The notes below the pieces were generated by a model. That model saw only the letters and a list, made by a program, of their open reading frames with translations. It was not told where the DNA came from and searched no databases. 64,000 nucleotides of DNA from Lucinisca nassula. Lineage: Eukaryota; Mollusca; Bivalvia; Lucinida; Lucinidae. Position numbers and translations under genes: made by a program. Where the stretch lies: contig OY757013.1 in NCBI GenBank assembly GCA_963580285.1, positions 150,675,564-150,739,563 on the forward strand, in the 5' to 3' direction. Below are positions 45,323 to 55,861 of this stretch, piece by piece; within the stretch, counting starts at the first letter, position 1, and each line of letters begins with the position of its first letter.

Positions 45323-45770
45323 TTACCTACTGAGGTAGTCTGCCCCCAAATTTTCCTGGCCCCGAATTGCAACAATCCGAAATCTATACGGCTGTAGTTT
45401 CATTGCCCAACGCATAATTCGAGGATTGAGAACTTTTGCTGTTTGCATATAAGACAAGGGCTTGTGGTCTGTCTCAAGCAGGAAATCTACTCCGTAAAGA
45501 TACTTGCGAAATTTCTCAACACCCCAGATAATAGCCAAACATTCCTTCTCTATTACAGAATAGTTTTTCTCACGAGGCAAAAGTTTCTTGCTGGCATAAG
45601 CAATGGGAAGTCGTCCTTCCCCTTCAAACTCTTGGAGCAAAACGGCTCCTATACCAACATCAGAAGCGTCCGTCCGGAGTATGAACGGATTCCCATCATG
45701 AAAGATAGGAAGACGAAGAATAGGACTAGACGTGAGTCTATTCTTCAGGGTCTGGAAAGCCTTTTTTATG
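45323..45770 (-). CDS. pol: gypsy pol, RNase H region
   Basis: The 105-codon frame from 45640 to 45323 contains YASKKLLPREKNYSVIEKE, FLLETDHKPL and GADYLSR before the stop, with the acidic residues E33, D58 and D101 of Ty3-type RNase H. The frame is open upstream to the T-run at 45762-45767, and that extra part includes the TDASD motif with the first catalytic aspartate. RNase H removes the RNA template during cDNA synthesis. It is out of frame with the preceding RT only by one base at that homopolymer. Confidence 0.88.
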
Positions 45771-48311
45771 ATGGTCCTGCCAGTCTGTGATCTTGTTTGG
45801 TCTACTTTTCTTAGTTAAATCTGTCAAAGGGGAAGCAATAGATGAGAAATTTGGAATGAAACGGCGGTAGAAACCAGCCAACCCAAGAAATGACTTTATT
45901 TGTCTCTTAGTGGAAGGTCGAGGAGCATCCTTTATAGCTTGTATCTTGTCTTCTTGCGGTCTTACTGACTGAGCAGCTACACTGTGACCAAGACATTCGA
46001 TACTGCTATACCCAATCATACACTTGGAAGGTTTTGCCGTCAACTTGGCTGTCCTAAGTCTATCCAAAACTTCACGTAATGACGTCAAGTGGTCTTTCCA
46101 AGTTTCGGTAAAGATCCACATATCATCGACGAAGCTATCAACGTTAGAAAGTTCGGACAGAATCTTTCTCATCAACCTGCAAAATGTTGCTCCTGAGTTT
46201 ACCAAACCGAAGGGCATAGTTTTGAATTGAAACAAGCCTTTGGGGGTTTCGAACGCAGTTAGGGGTTTTGCCTTAGACGTCATTTTTACCTGCCAATAAC
46301 CTTTTGACAAATCTAATTTGCTAAAGTATTTGTGCCCCGACATTCTATTTATAACCTCCTCCATATTTGGCATTGGTTCTGCATCGAACTCCGTCACTTT
46401 ATTAAGTTTACGGAAGTCAATGCAGAACCGCACCGAACCATCTTTTTTAGGGACAAGTACTACAGGGGATGAGTCTAGAGATATTGATGGCTCAATAACT
46501 CCTAAATCTAACATATCTTGAATTTCCTTTTCCATTACATCCCGTACTTTATATGGTATAGCATAACCTTTTGACCTCACTGGTTCCGTCGTCAGCAACT
46601 TTATGTCGTGTTCTATTTGGTCAGTTCGTCCAGGTACACTGGACAGTACGTCCGGGTATTCTTTTATCAACGTCTCTATTTCTTTACGCTGATCCTGCGT
46701 TAACATTTCTGAAATATTGACGTCCTTAAACGTCTCTGGTTGCTTTGCAGTAGGAAAAGCGCAATCTTCCAATGAGAATTCGTCAACGTCATCATTTTCA
46801 GTTGACGGAGTGGACTCTACAGAAAGCAAGCAATGTGACGTCACATTTTGACGTTCCACATATTGCTTCAGTATGTTAGCGTGATATGTGTTAACATTTC
46901 CATTGACGTCAATCTTATAATCCATTCTGTTCACTACCTCAACCACTTCATAAGGACCTTTCCATTGAAGCAATAATTTATTACTGTCTGTCGGTAGTAA
47001 CAACAGTACTTTGTCGCCGACGTCAAATTTACGCGACCTCGCGCCTTTATCATAATAAGTTTTCTGCTTAATCTGAACCTTCTTTAAATTATCACGCGCT
47101 AATTTGCAGGTCTGCTCTAACCGTTCCCTAAGCTCAATAACGTATTGATACGTCGAAAGAACTTGCTCATCGCGTACCTCTTCAGCCCATAATTCTCTTA
47201 ATATTGTCATTGGACCTCTGACGTTACGTCCATATAACAACTCAAAAGGGGAGTATCCTAAAGACTCTTGTGGGACTTCCCTTACCGGAAATAATAAAGC
47301 TGGAAGATATTTATCCCAATCTTTTGGACGTTCAGCACACATGCGACGTAACATCTGCTTTAACGTAGCGTGGAAACGCTCTATCAGTCCGTTGCAAATT
47401 GGGTGTCTCGGACTACACGTTAACTGTTGAAGAGAAAGAAGTCTGCTGACTTCCTTCATTACCTCAGCAGTAAACTGTGATCCACAATCAGTCAACATTT
47501 CATCAGGAATGCCAACCCTACTAAACATTTCAATAAGCGCTTCCGCGACACGTTCCGTCTCAATACTCGGTAAAGCTATCGCCTCTGGATACCTTGTCGC
47601 GTAATCTATCATGGTTAAAATATACCGAGATTTCCTATCAGATCGAGGCTCAATTGGACCAACTATGTCCACTGCCACCCTCTTAAATGGCGTATCAATC
47701 AATGGCATTTTTCCTAGAGGTACTTTAGTGACCCGACCTTTCTGAATAGTTCTCTGACAAATATCACAAGATTTACAAAATCTAGCGACATCACCGCAAA
47801 TACCGGGCCAGTAAAACTCAGTTACAACTCTATCCAATGTCTTCCTAATACCCATATGTCCAGACATAAGCGTTTCATGAGCCAGTTTCAACACCTTTCC
47901 TCGGAAACTTTGAGGGACCACAAGTTGGAAAGAGACTTTGTTACCCTTGGTGAACTCCCTATATGCCAAACCTTTTTTCTCATTAAACCTAGTTTCACCT
48001 CGGTTTAAACCACGACTCACAGTCTTGTTCCCAGATACAACCCTTTTCCTGATGTTTTCCAAAGTTGGATCATCAACCTGAGCTTGCTTGAAAGCCTCCT
48101 TGTCATCGTTAATGATCTGATCGGGAACCTTAAGTTTTCTGTAAGGCTTCTCATCCTGCCTAGTTTGAGACCTAGTTACAGCCGCAGCTGAGAAATGAGA
48201 CATATCAGGAAGTTTTGATCCATCAATGTTACCGATAACCAAATCGTACAACGTATCATCCATACACAAAGCTTCAGTTTTCCCAGTGAAAAAAAGGACA
48301 ATCAATGTCAA
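45738..48311 (-). CDS. pol: gypsy pol: integrase then reverse transcriptase (857 codons)
   Basis: Residues 1-35 finish the protease (LVIGNIDG). The integrase follows: zinc-binding H145, H152, C182, C185; catalytic D215 (VAVDIVG), D275 (LTDCGSQF) and E311 (NGLIERFH); and a GPY module at 452-454 (WKGPYEV). The reverse transcriptase starts near 565, with VPKKDGSVRFCIDFRKLNK (620-638), D667 in KLDLSKGYWQ, MPFGLVNSGATF and the catalytic FVDD at 727-730, a variant of the common YVDD. The frame breaks at a 6-T run (45762-45767) where one base more or less rejoins RNase H. The ATG near 48311 is probably not a true start because the protease core is in the gag frame. Confidence 0.92.
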   Translation of the reverse strand: MTLIVLFFTGKTEALCMDDTLYDLVIGNIDGSKLPDMSHFSAAAVTRSQTRQDEKPYRKLKVPDQIINDDKEAFKQAQVDDPTLENIRKRVVSGNKTVSRGLNRGETRFNEKKGLAYREFTKGNKVSFQLVVPQSFRGKVLKLAHETLMSGHMGIRKTLDRVVTEFYWPGICGDVARFCKSCDICQRTIQKGRVTKVPLGKMPLIDTPFKRVAVDIVGPIEPRSDRKSRYILTMIDYATRYPEAIALPSIETERVAEALIEMFSRVGIPDEMLTDCGSQFTAEVMKEVSRLLSLQQLTCSPRHPICNGLIERFHATLKQMLRRMCAERPKDWDKYLPALLFPVREVPQESLGYSPFELLYGRNVRGPMTILRELWAEEVRDEQVLSTYQYVIELRERLEQTCKLARDNLKKVQIKQKTYYDKGARSRKFDVGDKVLLLLPTDSNKLLLQWKGPYEVVEVVNRMDYKIDVNGNVNTYHANILKQYVERQNVTSHCLLSVESTPSTENDDVDEFSLEDCAFPTAKQPETFKDVNISEMLTQDQRKEIETLIKEYPDVLSSVPGRTDQIEHDIKLLTTEPVRSKGYAIPYKVRDVMEKEIQDMLDLGVIEPSISLDSSPVVLVPKKDGSVRFCIDFRKLNKVTEFDAEPMPNMEEVINRMSGHKYFSKLDLSKGYWQVKMTSKAKPLTAFETPKGLFQFKTMPFGLVNSGATFCRLMRKILSELSNVDSFVDDMWIFTETWKDHLTSLREVLDRLRTAKLTAKPSKCMIGYSSIECLGHSVAAQSVRPQEDKIQAIKDAPRPSTKRQIKSFLGLAGFYRRFIPNFSSIASPLTDLTKKSRPNKITDWQDHHKKGFPDPEE

Positions 48312-49938
48312 TCATTGCCAAAGGATACCTTTGTGTGGATTCATCAATCAACGTAACATTTGATTCCTTCCCTATTAACTGACTGACCGAAACCAAACTT
48401 CTCCGAACGACACAGCCTGTACACCCAGTATCTCTTAATACAACCACCTTTTTATTATTAACCAATCCTTGTGCCGTCGGTAACCTTGCCTTTAAGAAGT
48501 AACAGACACCTTCCCTAGTTTCCTTACTACACTCCTCCCTATCCGAAATTAAAGGATCACCAACCTTATTTTCAAAAATACTTCCAATCTCATCACCTTT
48601 CCTAGTTACTTCCGTCTGACAAAAACTAACTTGGTGTGCTGCGCCACGTGGTGTGCTATTATTTTTACCGCGTCCGCGAAAAGACCCTCTAAAATTACCA
48701 CGACCACGTGTATAACCACGACCTACATTCTGCGTATTCTCATTCTTTACCTGAGAACCTTGAGCCTCTACGCGCGTGTTAAAATTTTCCTTAACACTGC
48801 TATCCCCAACTCCAGTTGCTCCTACCTCTGCGCTATACAATTGTTTCCTGTCGGGGTTCTTAAAACATTTAATTGTTAAATGCCCCTTACCGCATATGCT
48901 ACACTTGATATCCGGTCTACCACTCGGTTTGTTCGAGTCAACTTTGTCCTGTTTACCCTGCGCTGCGCCTCTATTATCGCGTTGCCCCTTATTAATGCAA
49001 CTATATACGCCCCCGCGCGCTTCTGCAAACAAATCTGCCTCCCTAGCCATTTCATCTAAATTACCAAACTGTTTTGGCTTCAGATGTACATACAGTTCTC
49101 TATTACATGACTCCAGGAACTGATCCCTTGCCATGAAATCACAGACAGCCGGAAAAGATTTTTCTATCTTTGCCATATTAAGCCATTTTTCTAAATAACT
49201 TCTCAGTCTACTACTGAACTGTATGAACGTTTCTGATTTCTCGGGCCTACTATAACGAAACTGCTTCCTAAATCCGCGCTCCGTCATGTCAAAATTCTTT
49301 AATAAAGCGTCCTTTAACTTTTCATAGTCCGCCGCATCCTCATTTGACAACCGGTCATATACATCAAGTGCGCGCCCTTTGAGCAATGCACTTAAATACG
49401 CGGCCCAAACACTCTTATCCCATTTATTAGCCGTAGCATATTTCTCAAACCTAGATAAATAACTATCCATTTTATCTTTACCCTCTTCAAAATAAGGTAA
49501 CTTAGGATCCCGGGCATGAGCCACCTTCTCAGCTTTTTGCTTTTCCAATTCTAGCTCGAGCTTCGCTCTCTGCATTTCTAACTGATTCCTTAATTCTTGG
49601 TGCTGAAGCTCAAACCCATGCTTTATTTGTTCTAAATGGGTCTCACTAATCCCTTTTGCCTCCCTTTCACTCTTAATGCGTGACATTTCAAGTTCCTTAT
49701 TAACATTCAACATAGCTAGTTCATGTGCCCTTTCCTTTTCTTCTAACTTAGCTAGTTCATGTACCCTTTCCTTTTCCTTTTCCTCAGACCTTAACCTTTC
49801 TAAATCCCTTTGCTCTTGCCTTTCTGCCCGCTCAATATCTTGTTGCTCTTTAACAAAACCTTGTAACTCCTTCCCCTCATAACCTAAGTCCTTTCCCATT
49901 TGCATTAAACGCTCCATTATTGATAACGTAAATCTCAC
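48274..49938 (-). CDS. gag: gypsy gag with SCAN-like capsid, zinc knuckle and protease core (554 codons)
   Basis: Residues 25-145 are a long charged coiled coil (repeated E, K, R, Q). Residues 146-310 form the capsid (PKLPYFEEGKDKMDSYLSRF, FIQFSSRLRSYLEKWL, ARDQFLE), which resembles the SCAN fold. SCAN domains of vertebrate zinc-finger proteins are thought to derive from Gmr1-like gag. A zinc knuckle at 346-358 is CSICGKGHLTIKC, spacing CX2CX3HX4C, one residue shorter than the usual form. An RGRG-rich stretch follows (408-424). The aspartic protease active site is LRDTGCTG (D503). The frame passes into pol at an A-run of 7 on the + strand (48289-48295). Particle assembly and RNA packaging are the expected roles. 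Confidence 0.9.
   Translation of the reverse strand: MRFTLSIMERLMQMGKDLGYEGKELQGFVKEQQDIERAERQEQRDLERLRSEEKEKERVHELAKLEEKERAHELAMLNVNKELEMSRIKSEREAKGISETHLEQIKHGFELQHQELRNQLEMQRAKLELELEKQKAEKVAHARDPKLPYFEEGKDKMDSYLSRFEKYATANKWDKSVWAAYLSALLKGRALDVYDRLSNEDAADYEKLKDALLKNFDMTERGFRKQFRYSRPEKSETFIQFSSRLRSYLEKWLNMAKIEKSFPAVCDFMARDQFLESCNRELYVHLKPKQFGNLDEMAREADLFAEARGGVYSCINKGQRDNRGAAQGKQDKVDSNKPSGRPDIKCSICGKGHLTIKCFKNPDRKQLYSAEVGATGVGDSSVKENFNTRVEAQGSQVKNENTQNVGRGYTRGRGNFRGSFRGRGKNNSTPRGAAHQVSFCQTEVTRKGDEIGSIFENKVGDPLISDREECSKETREGVCYFLKARLPTAQGLVNNKKVVVLRDTGCTGCVVRRSLVSVSQLIGKESNVTLIDESTQRYPLAMIDIDCPFFHWEN
48289..48295 (-). other. gag/pol frame change at a 7-base homopolymer
   Basis: On the coding strand this is a run of seven T inside the protease, with the DTG core upstream in one frame and LVIGNIDG downstream in another. 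It may be a base-count error or mutation, or less likely a programmed shift, since the shift would split the protease domain itself. Confidence 0.6.
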
Positions 49939-50630
49939 GTTACTATCAAAACCACTATAAACTGATCAGTTATGATCAGTGATGATTGAATGGGCTTAAC
50001 TAAAACGTTAAGATATGTGTTATACGCGTTAATCTAACTAAAACGTTAGTTATTAAAGCACACGCGATTTGAAATGTCAAATGCTTTTAGCAAAGTATGA
50101 CGTTGCGCACTGGTAGTCTAATATGACGTCATAAACCGACGACGTTTACAGTAAAAATGCTACAATCCGAAGTTTCATCACATTACAAAACTCCGATCAT
50201 AACAAGTCACCATTACTGTTTCTATTACGTCATACCTAACCTCAAGCCACAGCGTAAATATTAACGCTACCGTTATGTCAACGTCAGTAAATTGTTAACG
50301 TCACTACGTCAGAACCATGTGTGGGTAAGATCAATTAGTAACTCCAGTTTAACTTAGTAGAATGTCAGCTAACACAATTAAGTGGGGTCTACTTAAATTT
50401 TTCGTTACCAAGAAAAAGTGGGGTTTGCCTTGCCTTCCTGCTCAGAAATTATCGACTTGTCAGTATCCATTCAGTTGAATACATGGGTTTCGCACTTCAT
50501 CAACGCAGGAAGGAAGATTAAAGTTAATTTCTAAATGTGGCTGTCAATGCATTTTTTTTTTTTTTTTAAAGTTGATGATTCAGAGTATCAATGTGCTGTT
50601 CCACAGCCGGGAACACCAGCCAGAGATCAA

Positions 50631-50648
50631 ATCCCACTTCTGACACCA
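50631..50648 (-). promoter_or_regulatory. Primer-binding site, tRNA-Leu type
   Basis: The + strand reads ATCCCACTTCTGACACCA, identical in form to the 3' end of metazoan tRNA-Leu with CCA. On the coding strand it is complementary to that tRNA and lies two bases from the 5' LTR. Confidence 0.85.
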
Positions 50649-50650
50649 AA

Positions 50651-53208
50651 TGTTACATGTGGGTTTACGGCGTCCCGCAAACCCCCATGCTGACAAGACA
50701 ACCGAGCGTGATCTCTGACAGGTGTACGGGCAGCTGTGGGATAAGGCACAAGAAAGATGTTAAATGAATGACATGAATTATTTACAATATCTACATACAA
50801 CGCTTACAAACACAAAACATCACAATTTGTTGCTTCTGTAGCCAACTCACGACGTCCGCTCCGAAGGCAAAACAATGTTCTGTGCTCGGAACGGGTGACG
50901 TGAATACCTACAGAAGCAAACAACAAAAACAACAACAAAAAAAAAACAACACAAGACGCGACTGGCCAGTTTATAACTTAGGGTGAATCCCCCACTCGCG
51001 TGAAACTTCCTCTCGCGAACTAGTAGAACTAGTCTATCAACATAGTTGATAACCATAGGTTTAGCGATCACGTTTGCCGATCAGGGGTTTAGCGATCGTC
51101 CAAATAACCTGCAGGTAAGTTGATCTCTTCCATGGTCTCACATTTGTTTACAACGAACAATGATTTATATTCTGCAAATCTGCTTCTACCCTGGTAGGCG
51201 CTGATTACGGCGGTCTGTCCGCCCTTGCTGGACCCTAACGCCTAGCGTCGTACCAGTACCTGCTGCTATGAAGCAGGGAGCAGCAGGTCACACATTGTTG
51301 TGCCTGCAAATTACGATAACGGGACTAGAAACGAGTCACAAAACATACATGCTATATCATGATCCCCCTCCCGGAGAAGTAAGAATATGTTCATGCATAT
51401 ACCGTTATTGCGCATGCGCCGACCAGACATACAGGCTGATTAGTGCATGCGACAAATAACCGTACAGCAGAACTCAACTTGACTGTGCATCAAATTATCA
51501 GCACCCAGCGCTTGACACAATAATACTCAAAGTTCATGTTTCCTTACTGAGCACTACAGAAATCAATTAATGCTCACTACTACTGAGCATAATACTCATA
51601 AATTTGTGCTCACTACATTATCACAAGTAAGAGGCAATTGAACAGACCACGCCTTTGCGCTACCTGGTCAGCTGCCAATTACAGGAAACATAACAATCTC
51701 TATTTCATATCCTTCTCCGCGACACGGCTCACAAATATAGCTATTCACAAATTCAATACATTAATAACAGATAGAAACTACAACAGAAGATTTTCATCTA
51801 TAATCCACAACATTTGTTAGTGTCTCATAAGGGCCAACACTGTTTGCCGTAAATTCTCTCTGTATTTGGTAGGCACCCCGTCACAACTGTCCTCGCGACG
51901 CCGATGACGCAGCTGACGTCATCCCCGCCGCTCAGGCCGTTATGACGTGTGGCGACCAAATACTCCCACTTATCATCATCACGTTCTTTATATGTACATA
52001 CATGCACAAACTGAGTTATCAGACAAAAAACGGCATCATTACAAAATGAACTCGTAATTCTTCTTGAACAAAATTATTTCTAATCAACGTGAACATGCTT
52101 GTAAAATAAAATTCATTACGGTTCATCATCACGGATAACCCAACAGGCTCTTGTAAGAGTTTGCCCTGATGATGAAGATGTGGTTAAACCCGTCTTAAGT
52201 TTACGTCCCCTCTACACCTAATATCATATTGGGATGGAACCACGGTTTTCTAACCACAGCTAGTCAAAAGTCATGGATCAAACAAGTGACCCGGCGTTTA
52301 TTAATTACATTCTATAAAAGGGGTGTAAAAGCCTAAATGAATCCAGAATGAGCGGGTGTCCAAACTTTACGTCTCACCAACATCTAGGGTCAGCATGAGA
52401 CAGGACCTCACTTAGAAAGACTCATTCTACTACTGGAGAAGCCTGGGATCGATCCTGCGACGTCTAGCTGGCAAAGCTAGTAGCCTAATCACTACAGGCC
52501 TCAACAGCGAATTCAGAATAGGCTTCAGAAAGTTGGGGTATACTAGAAGTAAACCCCTCCAAAACCTACAAGCATGTTCATACAAAAATAATACTAAACA
52601 TAGATTTAACATACCTTTCAATATACTTTCTATTTCCCCGTCACAATGTTGTGTTCACTCTTACAACTTGACCTGCTGCTAAAGTGTCCGCTTTTTTCAG
52701 GGTTTATATATCTATGAATACTACCGGAAAATCATGCCTACTCATATTACCTTGCTCAATTCGTGGCGAGGTGGAGATACCGGCCACAAACAAAGCCAGA
52801 TAGCAAAAATCGAGTAGATAATGGATTTGCGTTCAAATAGTATATTTCCCATAGGAAAAATTGATGAAACGACCCTATAATCAATGACATGACTCCTGTC
52901 AAAACGAACACCCACACAACACGTGACGGGAATAAAAATCATATATGGCACAATTTGGCGGTTGGCGATTTTTAGGCAAATTCTATAGGACTCGGCCTTT
53001 TAGCGGCCCCCTGTATTGTAAAAACAGCTCTCTATAAACCACTCATGCATACATCGTATGATATGTGCATGACTTGTTCATGGAGCCGCACAGTTTGCGT
53101 ACCATATTTCACCTAAAATATTTCACTCGCACCGCCCTACCATATGTCTACTAAAATAATTTAGATGTGCATAAGCACCAAAGAGGTTTCCTATTCCATC
53201 TCGTAACA
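50651..53208 (-). repeat. 5' LTR of the gypsy element
   Basis: 2558 bp, about 99.4% identical to 42643-45204. Differences include an AAC-repeat length change near 50935, a C deletion near 51598 and about a dozen substitutions. The promoter should be here, but no TATA element was assigned with confidence. Confidence 0.95.
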
Positions 53209-53660
53209 CATGGATATTATACGACAGCCTGCATGCATGGTAGTTGACCCAATCACGGTTGGCAACTTTGCTTCCCTCTTTAATTGCACGCCAGTGGGTC
53301 AGGCCTCAGATTCTTTGACAGTTCCAACGTAAAGGCTTATTGAGAATTAGAGAGATCTAATTCAAGGTAATGTTGGTTGGTGCCTGATGCTCTGTCTCTG
53401 GTCGGCCCCATCCGAGTCTAACTGTTGGTTTTCTTTTGCTCCAGCATTTCAGTGGTTTCTTGCTGTCGAGTCCTCACCGTTGTCTCACCTCTGTGGTTCT
53501 TTGATTATTTGTGTTCACGGAGATGTTGCACCGATGAGTTAGGAGGCCTTCATGCGGACTGAACAAATTATTTGTCTAAATCGCGACGGAAGTAAGGGCG
53601 AGGATTGTGGCCACGTAAAATCGATTTAAGCCCAGTGGAAATCTTTCCACTGACCGTTCC
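53209..53660 (+). pseudogene. Naiad copy 1, right part: C-terminal codons and 3' UTR
   Basis: Keeping only one CATGG, the reading frame continues from IGYNM at 42640 into DIIRQPACMVVDPITVGNFA and ends at TVPT and TAA near 53333. The 3' UTR follows as at 27840-28150 and stops at CCACTGACCGTTCC (about 53658), where it meets copy 2 in reverse. Confidence 0.85.
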
Positions 53661-55444
53661 AAAGTAGAAGTAAAACAAAGATCAGGAATTGATACAATTA
53701 ACTTACTCCACCCATAAAAGACACCAAAGGGAAAGAAATACAAACATTAAGCGACCAGACAATAATGGAAACCTAAACAAAGGAAGGCCATAAGGACAGT
53801 TACTTTCCGACAAAATGGCCATATGGTCATCCAAAATTAAAAGACACAAGTGATACACACAATAAGTAACAAACAACAACATAAATAAATCGCCACAGAA
53901 GAGCCGCCTTGGAACGGTCAGTGGAAGATTTCCACTGGGGGGCTTAAATCGATTTACGTGGCCACAATCCTCGCCCTTACTTCCGTCGCGATTTAGATAA
54001 ATAATTTGTTCAGTCCGCATGAAGGCCTCCTAACTCATCAGTGCAACATCTCCGTGAACACAAAAATCAAAGAACCACAGAGGTGAGACAACGGTGAGGA
54101 CTCGACAGCAAGAAACCACTGAAATGCTGGAGCAAAAGAAAACCAACAGTTAGACTCCGATGGGCCCGACCAGAGACAGAGCATCAGGCACCAACCAACA
54201 TTACCTTGAATTAGATCTCTCTATGGCGTTTATGATTAATTTCAGAATCAATGTAAGGACGGAGAGTATGTTGAGTATAGCCTCTAGTTAAGAGAGCCGC
54301 ATCATATAACTGATGAGAACTATCGTAGAATTTTATTCGCTTCGGTGTCCAGAAGACGTAACACAGAAATGGGTAATGAACTTAAAAATGAAAGCATAGA
54401 GTGGCGTCCATGATTTAATAATATAATTGACAGTCACTTGGGTCTATTATTGTTTCGTTTAAACGCACGTAATTTACGTTTAAAATTACCATTTTTCCTG
54501 GTGCCGTGAGATCTAGTTCTGCGTTTTCGACATTCCAGGAGTGAGAAAATATCAAAGTACGGCATTCTGGAAATATTACCCTCATGATAAATGTTGTCAT
54601 TAAATCCCAGTGGAAAAGGGGTCTGTAAAAATTTAATCCATTTCAGTTCAGCTTCATGTCTTTTGATTATTTTGAATCTAGATGTAGAATTTGCATCGTA
54701 ATAAAGTTTTTCCACTGGTTGTATAACAATGTACTGTAAGAATGATCTGTACGTCGAAAGTGACGGTACAAGAAAGTGTCAGTTTTCTTAGGCTTACTCA
54801 TTCTACGATAATGCTCATTCAATCTAGTTTTAAGCATGCGGTTAGTTTGACCGACGTACTGCATATTACAGTTTGCAGCACGTCAAGTAATTAGATAAAT
54901 TAAATCTGTAGACTGTCATGTCAAATCAGACATGTTAACTACAGAGAAGCGTCTACCGTTTACAGATGAAGTAACGGTAGACGCAGTGCTTAAATGCGAA
55001 CAACATCTGCACCTCTTGGCATTGCACTTAGAAATACTAATGCTACATTCCACTTCTTTTCCACGGATTAGTATATTTTCGAAGGATGGGCGATTTGAGA
55101 GGAGATAGTCTTATACGAAGACTACTCCCAAAAACATTGGTATTGCCTGCTCCTTTGAGATTAACTGAAGTTAGAGAAGACAAATTTAAGGGTCTAACCA
55201 ATACCGAAGGCAACATAGTATTAAAGTTCTTAATAGAATGGGGAATCCGTACAGAAGAAGCAGAGTGTAACCTAAGGGGTGATATTGATATTTTAAATGT
55301 ATTTGCGATACTCATTTGGGTTAATAAGGTTATGATACCGTCAAAACTAAAGCGATGTTCACACTGGTTATTAAATAAAACAGCATATAAAATTACTGAA
55401 GAAGATTCCTTCGAATAGAAGGAAGGTACAACAAAAGCCCACAA
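53661..55444 (-). pseudogene. Naiad-type element, copy 2, with GIY-YIG endonuclease (tail to tail with copy 1)
   Basis: From right to left on the minus strand: an N-terminal part with frame breaks, ECSISISKCNAKRCRCC (zinc ligands, about 55000-55060), LIYLIT and MQYVGQTNRMLKTRLNEHYR (GIY-YIG core), HFRRTDHS, then RHEAELKWIKFLQTPFPLGF, a strong Penelope-endonuclease signature with catalytic Glu. The linker RMPYFDIFSLLECRKRRTRS matches copy 1. In-frame TGA codons occur at 54916-54918 and 54883-54885 (just before and after STDLIYLIT) and at 54434-54436. A frameshift near 54700 and a TAA upstream mark decay. At about 54227 the ORF jumps to the 3' UTR, so CxC and RT are deleted. Confidence 0.85.
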
Positions 55445-55599
55445 AACATCTTAGTCTACTTAAAGTACAGGGATGTAAAACAAGCAGCTGTTATACAACG
55501 AGGAACGAACATCGGTTTAATAATGACCTTCAACAGGTATCTAAAGGATGTCAATTGATGGAACAGTGAAAAGCAATTGCATAAGCAATCCCTGAGGAT

Positions 55600-55861
55600 T
55601 GGAAAAATAAGAGGCGGTTCTTCTGTGGCGATTTATTTATGTTGTTGTTTGTTACTTACTGTGTGTATCACTTGTGTCTTTTTATTTTGTATGGCCATAT
55701 GGCCATTTTGTTGGAAAGTAACTGTCCTTATGGCCTTCCTTTGTTTAGGTTTCCATTATGGTCTGGTCGCTTAATGTTTGTGTTTCTTTTCCTTTGGTGT
55801 CTTTGATGGGTGGAGTAAGTTAATTGTATCGATTCCTGATCTTTGTTTTACTTCTACTTTT
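55600..55861 (+). mobile_element. Naiad 3' UTR, copy 3, at the right edge of the composite
   Basis: CGGTTCTTCTGTGGCGATTT to CTTCTACTTT matches the reference 3' UTR. It ends exactly where LINE coding sequence resumes (AATATAGAAATAGGTAGG). Confidence 0.85.

Larger units (their letters stand above)
42643..53208 (-). mobile_element. Complete Ty3/gypsy LTR retrotransposon, Gmr1-like (layer 3)
   Basis: The element is 10,566 bp, on the minus strand, flanked by CATGG at 42638-42642 and CATGG at 53209-53213. It is bounded by 2.56-kb LTRs that start TGTTACATGT and end CGTAACA. Internal order in element orientation: primer site, gag, protease, integrase, reverse transcriptase, RNase H, polypurine tract. 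Integrase before RT is diagnostic of the Gmr1 group, since other Ty3/gypsy elements have it after RNase H. I saw about 15 differences between the LTRs, i.e. about 0.6%, so insertion is recent. No envelope gene is present. Confidence 0.93.

Noticed and set aside
45443..46521. + strand frames at 45443, 46024, 46318 and 48631-49123
   Set aside because: They are antisense shadows of the gypsy gag-pol genes.
55043..55444. 133-codon minus-strand frame as a separate protein
   Set aside because: It partly overlaps the endonuclease frame of Naiad copy 2 in a shifted register. It may be part of the N-terminus, but is not an independent gene.
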